The notes under the pieces: model-generated
What the model saw: the letters and a program-made list of their open reading frames with translations, nothing else
Told to the model about the DNA's origin: nothing
Database searches by the model: none
Program-made: the position numbers and the translations under genes
Origin: an uncultured Planctomycetaceae bacterium
Lineage (GTDB): Bacteria; Planctomycetota; Planctomycetia; Pirellulales; UBA1268
NCBI GenBank assembly: GCA_903885565.1
Contig: CAISJI010000055.1
Span: 65,563-129,562, forward strand
Reading direction: 5' to 3'
Length of the DNA stretch: 64,000 nt
In this document: positions 19,846 to 29,695 of the stretch, in pieces
Position numbering within the stretch: position 1 is the stretch's first letter
Layout: each line of letters begins with the position of its first letter

Positions 19846-21666
19846 ATGCCCAGACCCCGGTACAGCTGGCATCTCTTCGCCGGCTGGTGCGCTCTGGTTT
19901 CCCTCGTGCTCGGCGCATGCTATTGGCTCGCCTCAGTGGAACTTGCCCGACTGGCTGACCAAGCGCAGGTTCGCCGGATGCGCGAGGTGGCAACCGGGCT
20001 GGCATCGGCAGCGAAAACGGCTGCCGAACCTGTGAACCCCAGCGCCTTCGTCGCTGCCGCCACGCAGGTGGAACGCACCTGCCGATTCGGTTGCTTTCTC
20101 CTCGACCCTCAGGGAACCGTGCTCGCCTCGGTAGAAAACCCTGACGGCCCCCGCCCCGGCATGGAGGGCGGCGGCGATTCGCTTCTGACCGCCAAGGGCT
20201 TCGCCGCAGGGGGTGGATCAGCCACCATCTCCAGCCGCTATGAAGCCGCCACCGGGAGACGCTTGGTCTCGCTCGTCGAGCCGATCGGACCGACCAACGC
20301 CCCCGAGGCTCTTGTGCAGGTGGTGGCCGACACCAGCGCGGCCGACGGTGAATTAGCCGGGGCGCTGCGCCGCATGCTGCTGGGCTATCTGGCCCTCGGC
20401 GGAGTGGCTCTGGCCGCCGGATATCTGCTCGCCAACCGGGCCGCGCGCCCCGTACAGGAACTCGCCGAAGCCGCGCTCCTCCTGGCGGGAGGAGAGGTAG
20501 ACGCCCCAATCCCCACCTCGGAGCCTGCGGAACTCGCCAGCCTGGCCAGCGCGATCTCCACGCTGCGGGAGCAGTTGGTCGAGCGCGGTCTGACGATCGG
20601 CCGCCAGGGGTCGCAGCAGGAAGCTGTCCTGGGCAGCATGATCGAAGGAGTGTTGGCGATTGACGCCCGTCAGCGCATTGTGAGTATCAATCGTGCCGCA
20701 GCAGATCTCCTGGGGGCCGATGCCGCCGCCGTTGTCCGTCGGCCGCTGCAGGAGGTGGTGAGGAACGCCGATCTGAGGCGATTTGCCCTGCTGGCCATCG
20801 ATTGTCGCGAGCCTGTCGAAGACAACCTGCTTCTGCGTGGCATCCGCGATCGCACCATCCGCGTCCGCGGCACCGCCCTGCGCGATGAATCGGGCGAGGG
20901 TGGGGCCGTGATCGTGCTCAACGACGTCACCGATATCCACCATCTGGAAAATGTGCGCCGCGATTTTGTCGCGAATGTATCGCATGAACTGCGTACCCCG
21001 ATCGCCTCGATCAAGGGCTTTTTGGAAACGCTCCTCGATGGCGCGGCGGAAGATCCGGCAGACAATCGCCGATTCCTGGAGATTGTGGCCAAACAGGCCG
21101 ACCGCCTCGGGGCGATCATCGAAGACCTTCTGGCCCTGTCGCGGATCGAGCAGAAGGAAGGCACGGGCGATCTGCCGCTGGAGCCGGCGCTGGTGTCTGA
21201 TGTGCTCGCGGCCGTCGAGAGCGACTGCCAGCCCCGGGCCGCCGACCGCGCGATCACCTTGCTGGTGACATGTGATCCAGAGTTGGAGGCCGACCTCAAC
21301 GCCCCGCTGCTGGAACAGGCGCTGATCAATCTGGTCGACAACGCCATCAAATACAGCGAACCAAGCCGCACGATCTGGATGTCGGCGACACTGGAAACGC
21401 CCCCTCTGGCCCCCACGTGTCTCCTGTTCACCGTCCGCGACGAGGGGTGTGGGATTGAAACGGAACATCTCCCCCGGTTGTTTGAACGGTTCTATCGGGT
21501 GGATAAGGGGCGCAGCCGCAAGCTGGGGGGAACCGGGCTGGGGTTGTCGATCGTGAAGCACATCGTTCAGGCCCATGGCGGCACCGTGGCGGTGGAGAGC
21601 CAGCCGGGGGTGGGCAGCACGTTCCAGATTCGCCTCCCCGTGGACGGCAGCCGCAGCGGGGCCTAG
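19846..21666 (+). CDS. PhoR-like sensor histidine kinase (HAMP/PAS, HisKA, HATPase)
   Basis: DFVANVSHELRTPIASIKGFLETLLDGA; NLVDNAIKYSEPSRTIWM; VRDEGCGIETEHLPRLFERFYRVDKGRSRKLGGTGLGLSIVKHIVQAHGG. Confidence 0.93.
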   Translation: MPRPRYSWHLFAGWCALVSLVLGACYWLASVELARLADQAQVRRMREVATGLASAAKTAAEPVNPSAFVAAATQVERTCRFGCFLLDPQGTVLASVENPDGPRPGMEGGGDSLLTAKGFAAGGGSATISSRYEAATGRRLVSLVEPIGPTNAPEALVQVVADTSAADGELAGALRRMLLGYLALGGVALAAGYLLANRAARPVQELAEAALLLAGGEVDAPIPTSEPAELASLASAISTLREQLVERGLTIGRQGSQQEAVLGSMIEGVLAIDARQRIVSINRAAADLLGADAAAVVRRPLQEVVRNADLRRFALLAIDCREPVEDNLLLRGIRDRTIRVRGTALRDESGEGGAVIVLNDVTDIHHLENVRRDFVANVSHELRTPIASIKGFLETLLDGAAEDPADNRRFLEIVAKQADRLGAIIEDLLALSRIEQKEGTGDLPLEPALVSDVLAAVESDCQPRAADRAITLLVTCDPELEADLNAPLLEQALINLVDNAIKYSEPSRTIWMSATLETPPLAPTCLLFTVRDEGCGIETEHLPRLFERFYRVDKGRSRKLGGTGLGLSIVKHIVQAHGGTVAVESQPGVGSTFQIRLPVDGSRSGA

Positions 21667-21680
21667 CCGGCCCCGATCGC

Positions 21681-22445
21681 TCAGGCAGTCGGTCGGCCGG
21701 CGAAGGCTGGCAGAGCCTCGTGCGCCTTGAGACAGACCCCGTTCACCTCCGGGTGTTCCAGCAGCCACACCACCCGCTGCACAACCTCCGGGATCTGGCT
21801 GGCGCGTGTTGCTAAAGCCTCTGCCGCCCCGTGACCGGCAGTCGCTCCGTGGCTGTGCAACACACCATTGACCCGCACTCTCTTGTGGAGGGCGGCTAAC
21901 TCTGTCGCCAGGCAACCAACCAGCGCTGGAATCGAACTGCGGCCGATCATGGCCGCAGTGCTGCCGGAAGTGAACGGCGGACGGCACTCCTCCCCCAGGG
22001 CCACGATATTCCCTCCGTCAGCCTGGCGCACCATGAAAGCGCCAGCCTCCTGAGCCGTGACAAACGTGCCCACGCAATTCACCTCAAAGTGTACGCGCAG
22101 ATCCTCGGCAGTGAGGTCTGCCCAGGCGCTCGAGCGCCTGAGCCCCACGCAACTCACCAGCGCATCGATCCGACCAAAATGGTCTGCCACGCGCTGCACC
22201 ATCGCCCGCACCGGGCCCTCCTCACGCATATTGGCCGTGACCGCCAGACTTTCAATGCCGCTGACCGTGAGGGCCTCGGCCATGGCTCGCGCCTCACGCA
22301 GTGAAGCATGGGCATGAATGGCAATTGAATACCCGCGGTCCGCCAGGGCACGCACCACCGCCGCACCACTGCCGCGGCCGCCGCCGGTCACCAACGCCAC
22401 GCGTCGCGACTCGACTGCCTCACTCACAATGGCAGGCTGCGTCAC
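21681..22445 (-). CDS. SDR-family oxidoreductase
   Basis: RRVALVTGGGRGSGAAVVRALADRGYSIAIHA; DALVSCVGLRRSSAWADLTAEDLRVHFEVNCVGTFVTAQ. The catalytic YxxxK is not obvious. Confidence 0.8.
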   Translation of the reverse strand: MTQPAIVSEAVESRRVALVTGGGRGSGAAVVRALADRGYSIAIHAHASLREARAMAEALTVSGIESLAVTANMREEGPVRAMVQRVADHFGRIDALVSCVGLRRSSAWADLTAEDLRVHFEVNCVGTFVTAQEAGAFMVRQADGGNIVALGEECRPPFTSGSTAAMIGRSSIPALVGCLATELAALHKRVRVNGVLHSHGATAGHGAAEALATRASQIPEVVQRVVWLLEHPEVNGVCLKAHEALPAFAGRPTA

Positions 22446-23365
22446 GCCGGCGCACCCCCGCCGGGCGTGTGGAAGTCGACGATCTTCTGCCAGGCTTCCT
22501 GAGGCGTTTCGGCCCAGGAAAAGAGTTTCAGGTGATCGTCAGCGATCACCCCCTCGTCTGCCATCTGCTGAAAATCGATCACCTTCGACCAATACTCCCG
22601 GCCGAAGAGGATGATCGGCACTGGCTGCATGCGGTGGGTTTGACGCAGGGTGAGCGTTTCGAACATCTCGTCGAGCGTGCCGAATCCGCCCGGGAAGAGC
22701 ACAACGGCAGCGGCGCGGAGAATGAAGTGGAACTTTCTCAGGGCAAAATATTTGAACTGAAAACAGAGATCGGGCGTGATGAAGGGGTTGGGCTGCTGCT
22801 CGGAAGGGAGCTTGATGTTGAGTCCGATCGACTGGCAGCCAACGTCAAATGCCCCCCGGTTTGCCGCCTCCATGATGCCCGGTCCGCCGCCGGTGACGAT
22901 GCAGAAGTCGCGCCGATCGTCGCACTGGTTGTCGATCGAGACCAACCGGGAAAACTCTCGCGCCGCGTCGTAATAGCGGCTGCGTTTGAGCAACCGTTCG
23001 CTCCGGACTACCTCGCGGGCCCGCAGGGGATCGGTGGGAACCGCCGCCGCATGGCGACGGGCCTCCGACAGACGGCGTTCCGCAGCCCCCCTCTCCACGA
23101 TCTGGGTTCCCCCAAACACAATCACCGTTGAAGTGATCTTGTGTGCCTGAAACGCCAACTCCGGTTTGTGCAATTCCAGAAGCATGCGCACCCCGCGCAA
23201 CTCCGGCTTGTCGAGCAGGGAGCGATCGTCCTGAGCCAGGCAGTAGCTGGGAGAGCGCAGAATCTGCTCCATGTTCTCCGCCACCAGCGCGACCTCATCG
23301 CCGAGGATGGTGTCGGGCAGGATGCTGCAGACCTTGGGAGGCAGTTCCTTCGGTTTTTTGGGCAT
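22442..23365 (-). CDS. LOG family protein (TIGR00730-type)
   Basis: STVIVFGGTQ; DFCIVTGGGPGIMEAANRGAFDVG; LFPGGFGTLDEMFETLTLRQTHR. Overlaps the downstream SDR start by 4 bp. Confidence 0.9.
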   Translation of the reverse strand: MPKKPKELPPKVCSILPDTILGDEVALVAENMEQILRSPSYCLAQDDRSLLDKPELRGVRMLLELHKPELAFQAHKITSTVIVFGGTQIVERGAAERRLSEARRHAAAVPTDPLRAREVVRSERLLKRSRYYDAAREFSRLVSIDNQCDDRRDFCIVTGGGPGIMEAANRGAFDVGCQSIGLNIKLPSEQQPNPFITPDLCFQFKYFALRKFHFILRAAAVVLFPGGFGTLDEMFETLTLRQTHRMQPVPIILFGREYWSKVIDFQQMADEGVIADDHLKLFSWAETPQEAWQKIVDFHTPGGGAPA

Positions 23366-23385
23366 AGGTGGGGGGTCCGGGAAGA

Positions 23386-24777
23386 TCAGGAGGAAAGATC
23401 AAAGCCATCGCCAATGGCGGGAACCGTCGATTCCCAGCCAAAAGCCTGGTGCAGTTGTTCGGCCATGGCGCGGGCGGCGGGGGGTTCACCATGCACTAAA
23501 AATGTCTGCTTTGGTTTTGGCATGCCAGAGAGCCAGCGACAGAGTTCCGGGCCGTCGGCATGCCCGGAGAGGGCGTCCACCTTCTTGATGACGGCCCGCA
23601 CCGGGATGTCGCGGCCGTGAATCCTCAGAAACTTGGCGCCATCGATCAGGGTTCGCCCTCGCGTGCCGATCGCCTGAAAACCGGCGACGAGCACGGTGGT
23701 GCGCGGATCGGGGAGTCGCCTGGCAAGATGGTGGAGGATCCGTCCGCCATTCATCATGCCGCTGGAGGCGATCACGATGCCCGGGCCGTCATACTCATTG
23801 ATCGCCTTCGATTCCTCAGCTGTTTTCGCCATTTTTACAAATGGTGAGGCAAGCGCATCGGCCACTCCCTCCATGCGGGCCTCGGTAAAATCATGCTCCT
23901 CCACATGCCGGCGGAACACCTCAGTCGCCTCCACTGCCATGGGAGAATCGACCCAGATCGGTGCCTCCGGAATCCGGCCCGCGGCCATCAGTGTTCGCAA
24001 CAGATAGACCAGTTGCTGACAGCGGCCGATCGCAAAGGAGGCCACGAGCATCAATCCACCGCGGGCGAAGGCCTGTTTGGTCGCCGCCTCAAGCTCATCG
24101 AGCGGCCGGCTGGTGGGATGATTGCGATCGCCATAGGTGCTCTCGCACACCAGATAATCGCACGGCGTGGGGGGAATCGGATCGTTGTAGAGCGGCGCGT
24201 CAAACCGCCCCACGTCGCCGGAAAAGAGAAGCCGGAGGGGCTCCGGCGAGGAACCGGAAAGTTCCATTTGGATAAAGGAACTGCCCAGCATATGCCCCGC
24301 ATCGTGAAACTTGCAGCGCATCCCCGCCACCGGCGCAAACCATTCCTCGCGGCGCACAGCGCGCACCTGCCGGAGCGTTCGCTCCACGTCGCGCTCGTCG
24401 TAGAGCGGCAGGGCAGGGCTGTGCTTGGAAAATCCTTTGCGGTTGGCGTATTTGGCATCCTCGTCCTGGCACTTGGCCGAATCGTAAAGCAACAGCCCCA
24501 GCAGATCGGAGGTGGCCGGGGAGGTGAGAATGTGACCCTTGAACCCTTCGCGGGTGAGCCGCGGCAGCCAGCCGGAGTGATCGATGTGGCCGTGGGTCAG
24601 CACCACCGCATCGATCGATGAGGCGGGCACGGGAAACCGGGCCCAATTACGCTCGCGCAATCCCTTCTCACCCTGGAACAATCCGCAATCGACGAGCACC
24701 CGTCGGCCATCATGCTCAAGCAGATGACGCGATCCCGATACCGTGCCAGCCGCTCCCAGAAACGTGATCCGCGCCAT
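23386..24777 (-). CDS. MBL-fold metallohydrolase with beta-CASP / RNA-specificity domain
   Basis: MARITFLGAAGTVSGSRHLLE; VVLTHGHIDHSGWLPRL; VCESTYGDRNHP; GIVIASSGMMNGGRILHHLARRLPDPRTTVLVAGFQAIGTRGR; VDALSGHADGPELCRWL. Confidence 0.93.
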   Translation of the reverse strand: MARITFLGAAGTVSGSRHLLEHDGRRVLVDCGLFQGEKGLRERNWARFPVPASSIDAVVLTHGHIDHSGWLPRLTREGFKGHILTSPATSDLLGLLLYDSAKCQDEDAKYANRKGFSKHSPALPLYDERDVERTLRQVRAVRREEWFAPVAGMRCKFHDAGHMLGSSFIQMELSGSSPEPLRLLFSGDVGRFDAPLYNDPIPPTPCDYLVCESTYGDRNHPTSRPLDELEAATKQAFARGGLMLVASFAIGRCQQLVYLLRTLMAAGRIPEAPIWVDSPMAVEATEVFRRHVEEHDFTEARMEGVADALASPFVKMAKTAEESKAINEYDGPGIVIASSGMMNGGRILHHLARRLPDPRTTVLVAGFQAIGTRGRTLIDGAKFLRIHGRDIPVRAVIKKVDALSGHADGPELCRWLSGMPKPKQTFLVHGEPPAARAMAEQLHQAFGWESTVPAIGDGFDLSS

Positions 24778-24805
24778 TCTTGGCTCCGTTGCGTGTGGTG
24801 CCCGC

Positions 24806-25675
24806 TCATTCCCGCGGTGAGGGAAGCCCGTCCCCCGCCGACATAATAACCCCAGCAGCCTCGTTCCGGGCAGTTCCTGCCAGCATCGCCTCGCCGGGCT
24901 CAAGTTGCAGCGCTGTGAGTTGCCAGCCGGCCCCAGCGCCGTCAGCCTGCCGATCGGTGTAGAGCACCACTCCCATCCGCCCGTCGATCGGCCGCATATC
25001 CCCCGGCAGCCCCCATTCCGCCAGCCGATCGGCCAGCCGCTTCGCGCACGCCGCCCGCGGCAGGGGGAGGGCCCCCAGCCCTGCTTGGTTCACCACGACG
25101 ACGATTTGATTCACCCCCCGCAACTGCACCCCGACATCACACCAGATGACGGCCGATAGAAAGCCATAGCCGACCCGGGCCCCCACCTGCGCCCGCCTCG
25201 GCTGCAGGCAAACCCGCGGATCGCTCAGGCCAGAGGGGAGGAGCGTGGCATGGTTGCGGGGCAGGTCGAGCGCCAGCCAAGCGTTGATCTCCCCCTCCGA
25301 AATCAACGCCTCCCACGCGCCATCCTGCCGCATCGCGGCATGCAGCGACACCGCCTTCGTCATCATCCGTCCTGCCAACCGCTCCAGATCCGCGCCTGCT
25401 CCGTCCGATCCGTTCGCCACCCCAACGCCCCATCGGCCTCCGGTGCGCGATCCGTAGAAGGCTGGCTCCCAGAGCAATCCACTCGCCAGCAGCACCAGAC
25501 CGACCAGCACCAGCGCCGCTCCAGCCAGCAGAGGTTTTTTCCTCCCCATAGGTTTCCCCCCGACAGGTTTCCCCACAGGTTTCCCCGCAGGTTTCCCCGC
25601 AGGGTCCGGGCGGGAAGGACGCGGAAGGTTTGGCTGTTGCGGCATTCCAAGTCTCGCCACCGGCACGATCGACAT
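24806..25675 (-). CDS. Hypothetical membrane-anchored protein with N-terminal Lys/Pro/Gly repeat
   Basis: Long ORF; KPAGKPVGKPVGGKPMGRKK followed by a TM segment LLAGAALVLVGLVLLASGLLW. Confidence 0.65.
   Translation of the reverse strand: MSIVPVARLGMPQQPNLPRPSRPDPAGKPAGKPVGKPVGGKPMGRKKPLLAGAALVLVGLVLLASGLLWEPAFYGSRTGGRWGVGVANGSDGAGADLERLAGRMMTKAVSLHAAMRQDGAWEALISEGEINAWLALDLPRNHATLLPSGLSDPRVCLQPRRAQVGARVGYGFLSAVIWCDVGVQLRGVNQIVVVVNQAGLGALPLPRAACAKRLADRLAEWGLPGDMRPIDGRMGVVLYTDRQADGAGAGWQLTALQLEPGEAMLAGTARNEAAGVIMSAGDGLPSPRE
25549..25602. repeat. Short tandem repeat, about 12 bp unit (CAGGTTTCCCCR)
   Basis: AGGTTTCCCCCCGACAGGTTTCCCCACAGGTTTCCCCGCAGGTTTCCCCGCAGG inside the 24806-25675 ORF. Confidence 0.85.
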
Positions 25676-25735
25676 ACAACGGGTTGAAGGGCATCCGTCC
25701 AGCCGACCGGCCGGTGGCAGTGAACCAAACGTCTG

Positions 25736-25987
25736 CTAGCCGGCGGCCTCCAGCAGATTTTGCAATTTCACAGCGGAAAGTGGCAATTCCGCTGTCAGCG
25801 TTCCCGCTCCTAATTCCAATGCGAAGGGCTCGGTTCGCTCGATCGGGAGTTCATCGCGGAGCACGCGGACATGCGCCGGAGCCTCGATGCCAATGCGCAC
25901 CCTGTCGCCACTGACACGCACCACGGTCACCACCACGGAATCGCCGACCCGAATCCGTTCGTTCTGTTTGCGGGAGAGCACAAGCAT
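25736..25987 (-). CDS. csrA: Carbon storage regulator CsrA
   Basis: MLVLSRKQNERIRVGDSVVVTVVRVSGDRVRIGIEAPAHVRVLRDEL; 83 aa; GGAGG SD 6 nt upstream of ATG. Confidence 0.95.
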   Translation of the reverse strand: MLVLSRKQNERIRVGDSVVVTVVRVSGDRVRIGIEAPAHVRVLRDELPIERTEPFALELGAGTLTAELPLSAVKLQNLLEAAG

Positions 25988-25993
25988 GAACAG

Positions 25994-26055
25994 CCTCCGT
26001 TCTGGAAGAAAAGTGAAGATGAATTGTTGTAACTGGCATACTGTACGCCTGTCAA
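25994..26055 (-). promoter_or_regulatory. Putative csrA promoter and SD: TTGACA-N18-TACAAC then GGAGG
   Basis: On the minus strand: TTGACA (26055-26050), 18-nt spacer, TACAAC (26031-26026), GGAGG (25998-25994). Confidence 0.45.
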
Positions 26056-26281
26056 CCTGCGTCCGCACTGAGCGGCGGCCACGTCCCCAGCGTTCTCGAG
26101 CGGGGACACCTGGCTGTCTGGGCGAGCTATGCGACAAGGGTAATATCGTCCGATCGCGCAGACTTTCTTGGGTCGCGCCGAGACAATGCCAGTGAAACGC
26201 TTTGTAGCGAACCGACACGATATGCCGGAGGGGGATGGCTGGCCCGATCGGAGACAGCTCGCGGTGCCGGGCTGCGGCTCT

Positions 26282-27202
26282 TTATTTGGCAGCCTCGGTT
26301 GCGCTTGCCTGCACCACTTCCGATCGATCGGCAAAGGCGGCCAGATCGACCGCAGTGGCCATCGCAACCCGCGCCTCCGCGTCTTCGATCCGCTTCACGT
26401 CTTCAGTCAACAGGCGCGGATGGAGTTTGTGTACCGAGCGCATCAGCCTCGGTCGGCCGCCGAAGGCTGCTGCCGGTGAGGCCAACTCGAGCGTTACCTG
26501 CGTGGGAATCCCTTCTGCGGCCGAGACGCGCCGATTGATGGCCAGCCGGGGAAACGGCGGAAGTCCACCGGGATGGAGCAGGGCCTTCACCAGCAGGGCC
26601 GTGTCGGCGAAGCGTCGATAGGCATTGGCAGCCTCGGCAGATGGGGCTTTGGTGTATTCCACCGCATAACGCACCCGGGGCCCCTGCAGGGAGATGTTTT
26701 GGTCCTCGTCCTCTTCCATGCCCGCACCAAAGTCGGGGCCACCGGCCCACTGCACCAGACGATCATCCGACTTCCGCGCCCAGGCCGACAGCGACACGCT
26801 CAGCCGCTCCAGCCTGATTGTTTCGATCTGTGTTTTGATATTGCGCCCTGGGTCGATCAGCACCACCCGTTCCCGGGCCGGGTCATGGAGCACGATTTCC
26901 GGCTTTCCCGCTGGGGCATCGGTAGTCCCGGCGGGCTTATCGAGAAAGTCCCAGGCGATGCCATCGCGAAAGAGCGTGAGGCTCCGCGCCACTGGCTCCT
27001 CGTCGTCGTCGGTGAACACCTCGCTCTCGACCCGCATCACGCACGGCCGCAGGAGATCGGCGTCGGCGGCGAGTGCCACAATGCCCGGCAATCCGCCCCA
27101 GAGCCAGCCCGCGGCGAGCAGAATCGCCCAGCCCGCAGCCGGTCGATTCCAGCCAGCGGAGAGCCTGTCGGCGGCCATCACAGAGATCAAAGACGCGTGC
27201 AT
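26282..27202 (-). CDS. Hypothetical secreted/periplasmic protein
   Basis: Signal-like N-terminus (AAGWAILLAAGWLWGGLPGIVALAADADLL) and a full-length ORF; no family recognised. Confidence 0.65.
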   Translation of the reverse strand: MHASLISVMAADRLSAGWNRPAAGWAILLAAGWLWGGLPGIVALAADADLLRPCVMRVESEVFTDDDEEPVARSLTLFRDGIAWDFLDKPAGTTDAPAGKPEIVLHDPARERVVLIDPGRNIKTQIETIRLERLSVSLSAWARKSDDRLVQWAGGPDFGAGMEEDEDQNISLQGPRVRYAVEYTKAPSAEAANAYRRFADTALLVKALLHPGGLPPFPRLAINRRVSAAEGIPTQVTLELASPAAAFGGRPRLMRSVHKLHPRLLTEDVKRIEDAEARVAMATAVDLAAFADRSEVVQASATEAAK

Positions 27203-27441
27203 AGTGGGGGAACTCCCGAGGGTTTGCCGCGGGAACGGTAGCAATTTCCCCCCGCCAGCCCAAGACTGAAACCGGCCTCGTCACCCCTGAAAATCGCGAT
27301 TTTGCCCGCTCTTTAGGCGGTGGGGGCCGGTTTTCATCACGCCCTGGCACTGCCGGAACCTCTGTGGCTGTGGCAGACCAGCCGGAGCACAATGGCGGCC
27401 TGCCCCCGTTTCCACCCCACCGCCCGCGAAAGCACCCCTCG

Positions 27442-29592
27442 ATGCACCCCTTGATGCTCCCCACCATTCCTGCCCGCCGACGTCGCCCCACGCTCTCCCT
27501 TCCCACCGCTGGGCTCCTCTTCTGTATGGCCAGCTGCATGGCTGCCGGCGCGGTTGTCGGCGCTGCGCGAGCGGCCGAGCCGCTGCCGACGTTTGCCGTG
27601 CCCGGCTCTGAACCGCAGATGCAGCGGCTCAACGCCCTCCATGCCCTCCATCACGGCGGGGCCTTCAGCGATTGCACGCTCTGGGATCCCTGGCTGCCAC
27701 ACGCCACGCTCTGGACCGGCCGCGAGCCAGTGGCCCGCTACCGCGCTTCGCTGCTGCGCCGGCGGATCGATTCCGAAGGCTACGTCGCCATGCAGCAGCA
27801 CCGGGGGATGGCCCATAGCGACGGCTGGCCCTTTCCCGCCTGGCAACAGAGCACCGGCAGCGGCTGGCACTTCTCCGTGGCTGGCGATGAGTGGGGGGTG
27901 CAGCAGCTGGGGCTCAAGGCGCTTCAATCGGCGGCAGGTTGGGAGATCGAGGGGGCGACCGTGGAGGGGATCGATCCGGGCCGGGGGCTCCTGCTCAAGG
28001 CGACGGCCGACAGCGTGACGATCACAACTCCGCCGCTGCACTGTGGAACGATCGTGGCCCCGTTTGTGCGTCTGGAGTGGGGGGCGAGCGGCCTGCCAGC
28101 GGGCGCCATGGCCCGCATGGAGTGGCAACTGAAAGGAGAGGCTTGGCAACCGGCCGGGGGAGTCGCGTTCCCCGCGCCGCCGGCCGATGGCAGCCTGCAG
28201 TATGCCAACGTCCCTCTCTACCGGCAGTCCGGCTACGCCGGCATTGTCACCCGCTATCGCATCGCTCTGCCAGCAGCCTCTGGCGCGAGTATCAGCTTGA
28301 AGTCGGTGCTCACCGCGATCGATTCGCGCCACCCCATCACCAACAGCCTCTTTGTGCGGGCCAGTTGCGAAACCTTCCTCTGGACGCACGACCTTGCCTT
28401 CCTGCGCGACAACCTCCCGCGGATGCGGCAGGCGCTGGCGTTTGCCTTGGATGAATTTCGGGTGCGGGAAACCGGGCATGTGCATGTGCCCTGGGTTGGC
28501 CATGACGGCCGCAGCGGGCTGGAATTTACCAGCGGCGAAAAAAAACTGCTGCCGGGCCTCGGAGTGGGAAATAACTACTGGGATCTTCTCCCCTTTGGCG
28601 GTGACGATGCCCTCGCCACGATCTATCTCACCGATGCCCTTGACTCCCTCGCCGCGGTGGAGGAGGGAGTGGCGGCCCACCCTGAGTGGAACATGCCGGC
28701 CGATCCCCGCGCTGTCGCGGCCGCCGACCTGCGTCGCCTTGCCAGCGACGTTCGCACTGATTTTCAGGCCCGGTTCTGGAATCGGGAGACGGGCCGGTTC
28801 AACGGTTGGATCGACGGCGAGGGCCGCGCCTATGACTATGGCTTTACATTCGTCAACCTCGAGGCGATCTCATATTCGCTGGCCACACCAGCACAGGCAG
28901 CAGAGATCTTCGCCTGGCTTGATGGGCAGCGGCTCGTGGCTGGCGACACCTCCCAGGGTGCCGATATCTACCACTGGCGCTACGCCCCGCGGGCCACCAC
29001 CCGGCGCAATATCGAAACCTATGCCTGGATGTGGTCGGGGCCGGAGACGATCCCCTGGGGCGGGCAGGTGCAGGATGGGGGAGCGGTGCTCGGGTTCAGC
29101 TATTTCGATCTGATGGCCCGGCTCACAACGCTCGGTCCCGACGACGCGTGGCAGCGGCTGGAAGAGATTCTGACCTGGTTTGCCGAGGTGCAGGGGGAGG
29201 GGGGCTACCGCCGCTACTACTCCGCCACGTCCGGCCGAGGCACACTGCAGGGGGGAGGCACAGCCGGAGGCTTGGGAGTCGACGCGGAATTTCTGGAGAG
29301 CGTGTTGGTGCCGCAGGTGATGCTCTATGGCTTTCTCGGCTTCCAGCCGACTGTCGATGGCTGCACGATTGCTCCCCGGCTGCCCTCCGCCTGGCCCGAG
29401 CTTTCCGTAGAGGGGATCCTGATCCACGACCAGAGGATCGCTGTCACTGCCAGCAGATCAGGCGGCGTGACGGTGCGGCGCACCGATGCCGGCTCCGCGG
29501 CGCTTGCCATCACCTGCAGTGGCACCACCCACGTGCTCCCTCTGGAAGCAGACGCGAGTGTGGCATTCCCCGCCCAGCAGGGATCGCCATGA
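27442..29592 (+). CDS. Secreted six-hairpin glycosidase-like protein
   Basis: SLFVRASCETFLWTHDLAFLRDNLPRMRQALAFAL; GVGNNYWDLLPFGGDDALATIYLTDAL; ARFWNRETGRFNGWID; NIETYAWMWSGPETIPWGGQVQDGG. Confidence 0.7.
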   Translation: MHPLMLPTIPARRRRPTLSLPTAGLLFCMASCMAAGAVVGAARAAEPLPTFAVPGSEPQMQRLNALHALHHGGAFSDCTLWDPWLPHATLWTGREPVARYRASLLRRRIDSEGYVAMQQHRGMAHSDGWPFPAWQQSTGSGWHFSVAGDEWGVQQLGLKALQSAAGWEIEGATVEGIDPGRGLLLKATADSVTITTPPLHCGTIVAPFVRLEWGASGLPAGAMARMEWQLKGEAWQPAGGVAFPAPPADGSLQYANVPLYRQSGYAGIVTRYRIALPAASGASISLKSVLTAIDSRHPITNSLFVRASCETFLWTHDLAFLRDNLPRMRQALAFALDEFRVRETGHVHVPWVGHDGRSGLEFTSGEKKLLPGLGVGNNYWDLLPFGGDDALATIYLTDALDSLAAVEEGVAAHPEWNMPADPRAVAAADLRRLASDVRTDFQARFWNRETGRFNGWIDGEGRAYDYGFTFVNLEAISYSLATPAQAAEIFAWLDGQRLVAGDTSQGADIYHWRYAPRATTRRNIETYAWMWSGPETIPWGGQVQDGGAVLGFSYFDLMARLTTLGPDDAWQRLEEILTWFAEVQGEGGYRRYYSATSGRGTLQGGGTAGGLGVDAEFLESVLVPQVMLYGFLGFQPTVDGCTIAPRLPSAWPELSVEGILIHDQRIAVTASRSGGVTVRRTDAGSAALAITCSGTTHVLPLEADASVAFPAQQGSP

Positions 29593-29695
29593 CGGTCCGA
29601 CGAGTGTGACTTACAGCGATCGATAGATCTCCCGAGGCTATAAACTAAACTTAAAACTTACACGAGCAAATCAGGATCGGATTCTAATAATCAAG

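Noticed and set aside
25549-25602. Short regular repeats considered as a CRISPR array
   Set aside because: About 12-bp contiguous units with no spacers, inside a coding frame; no cas genes in the window.
29593-29695. AT-rich gap with TATAAACTAAACTTAAAAC and TCTAATAAT before the HprK-like gene
   Set aside because: Promoter-like composition but no paired -35/-10 with proper spacing could be defended.
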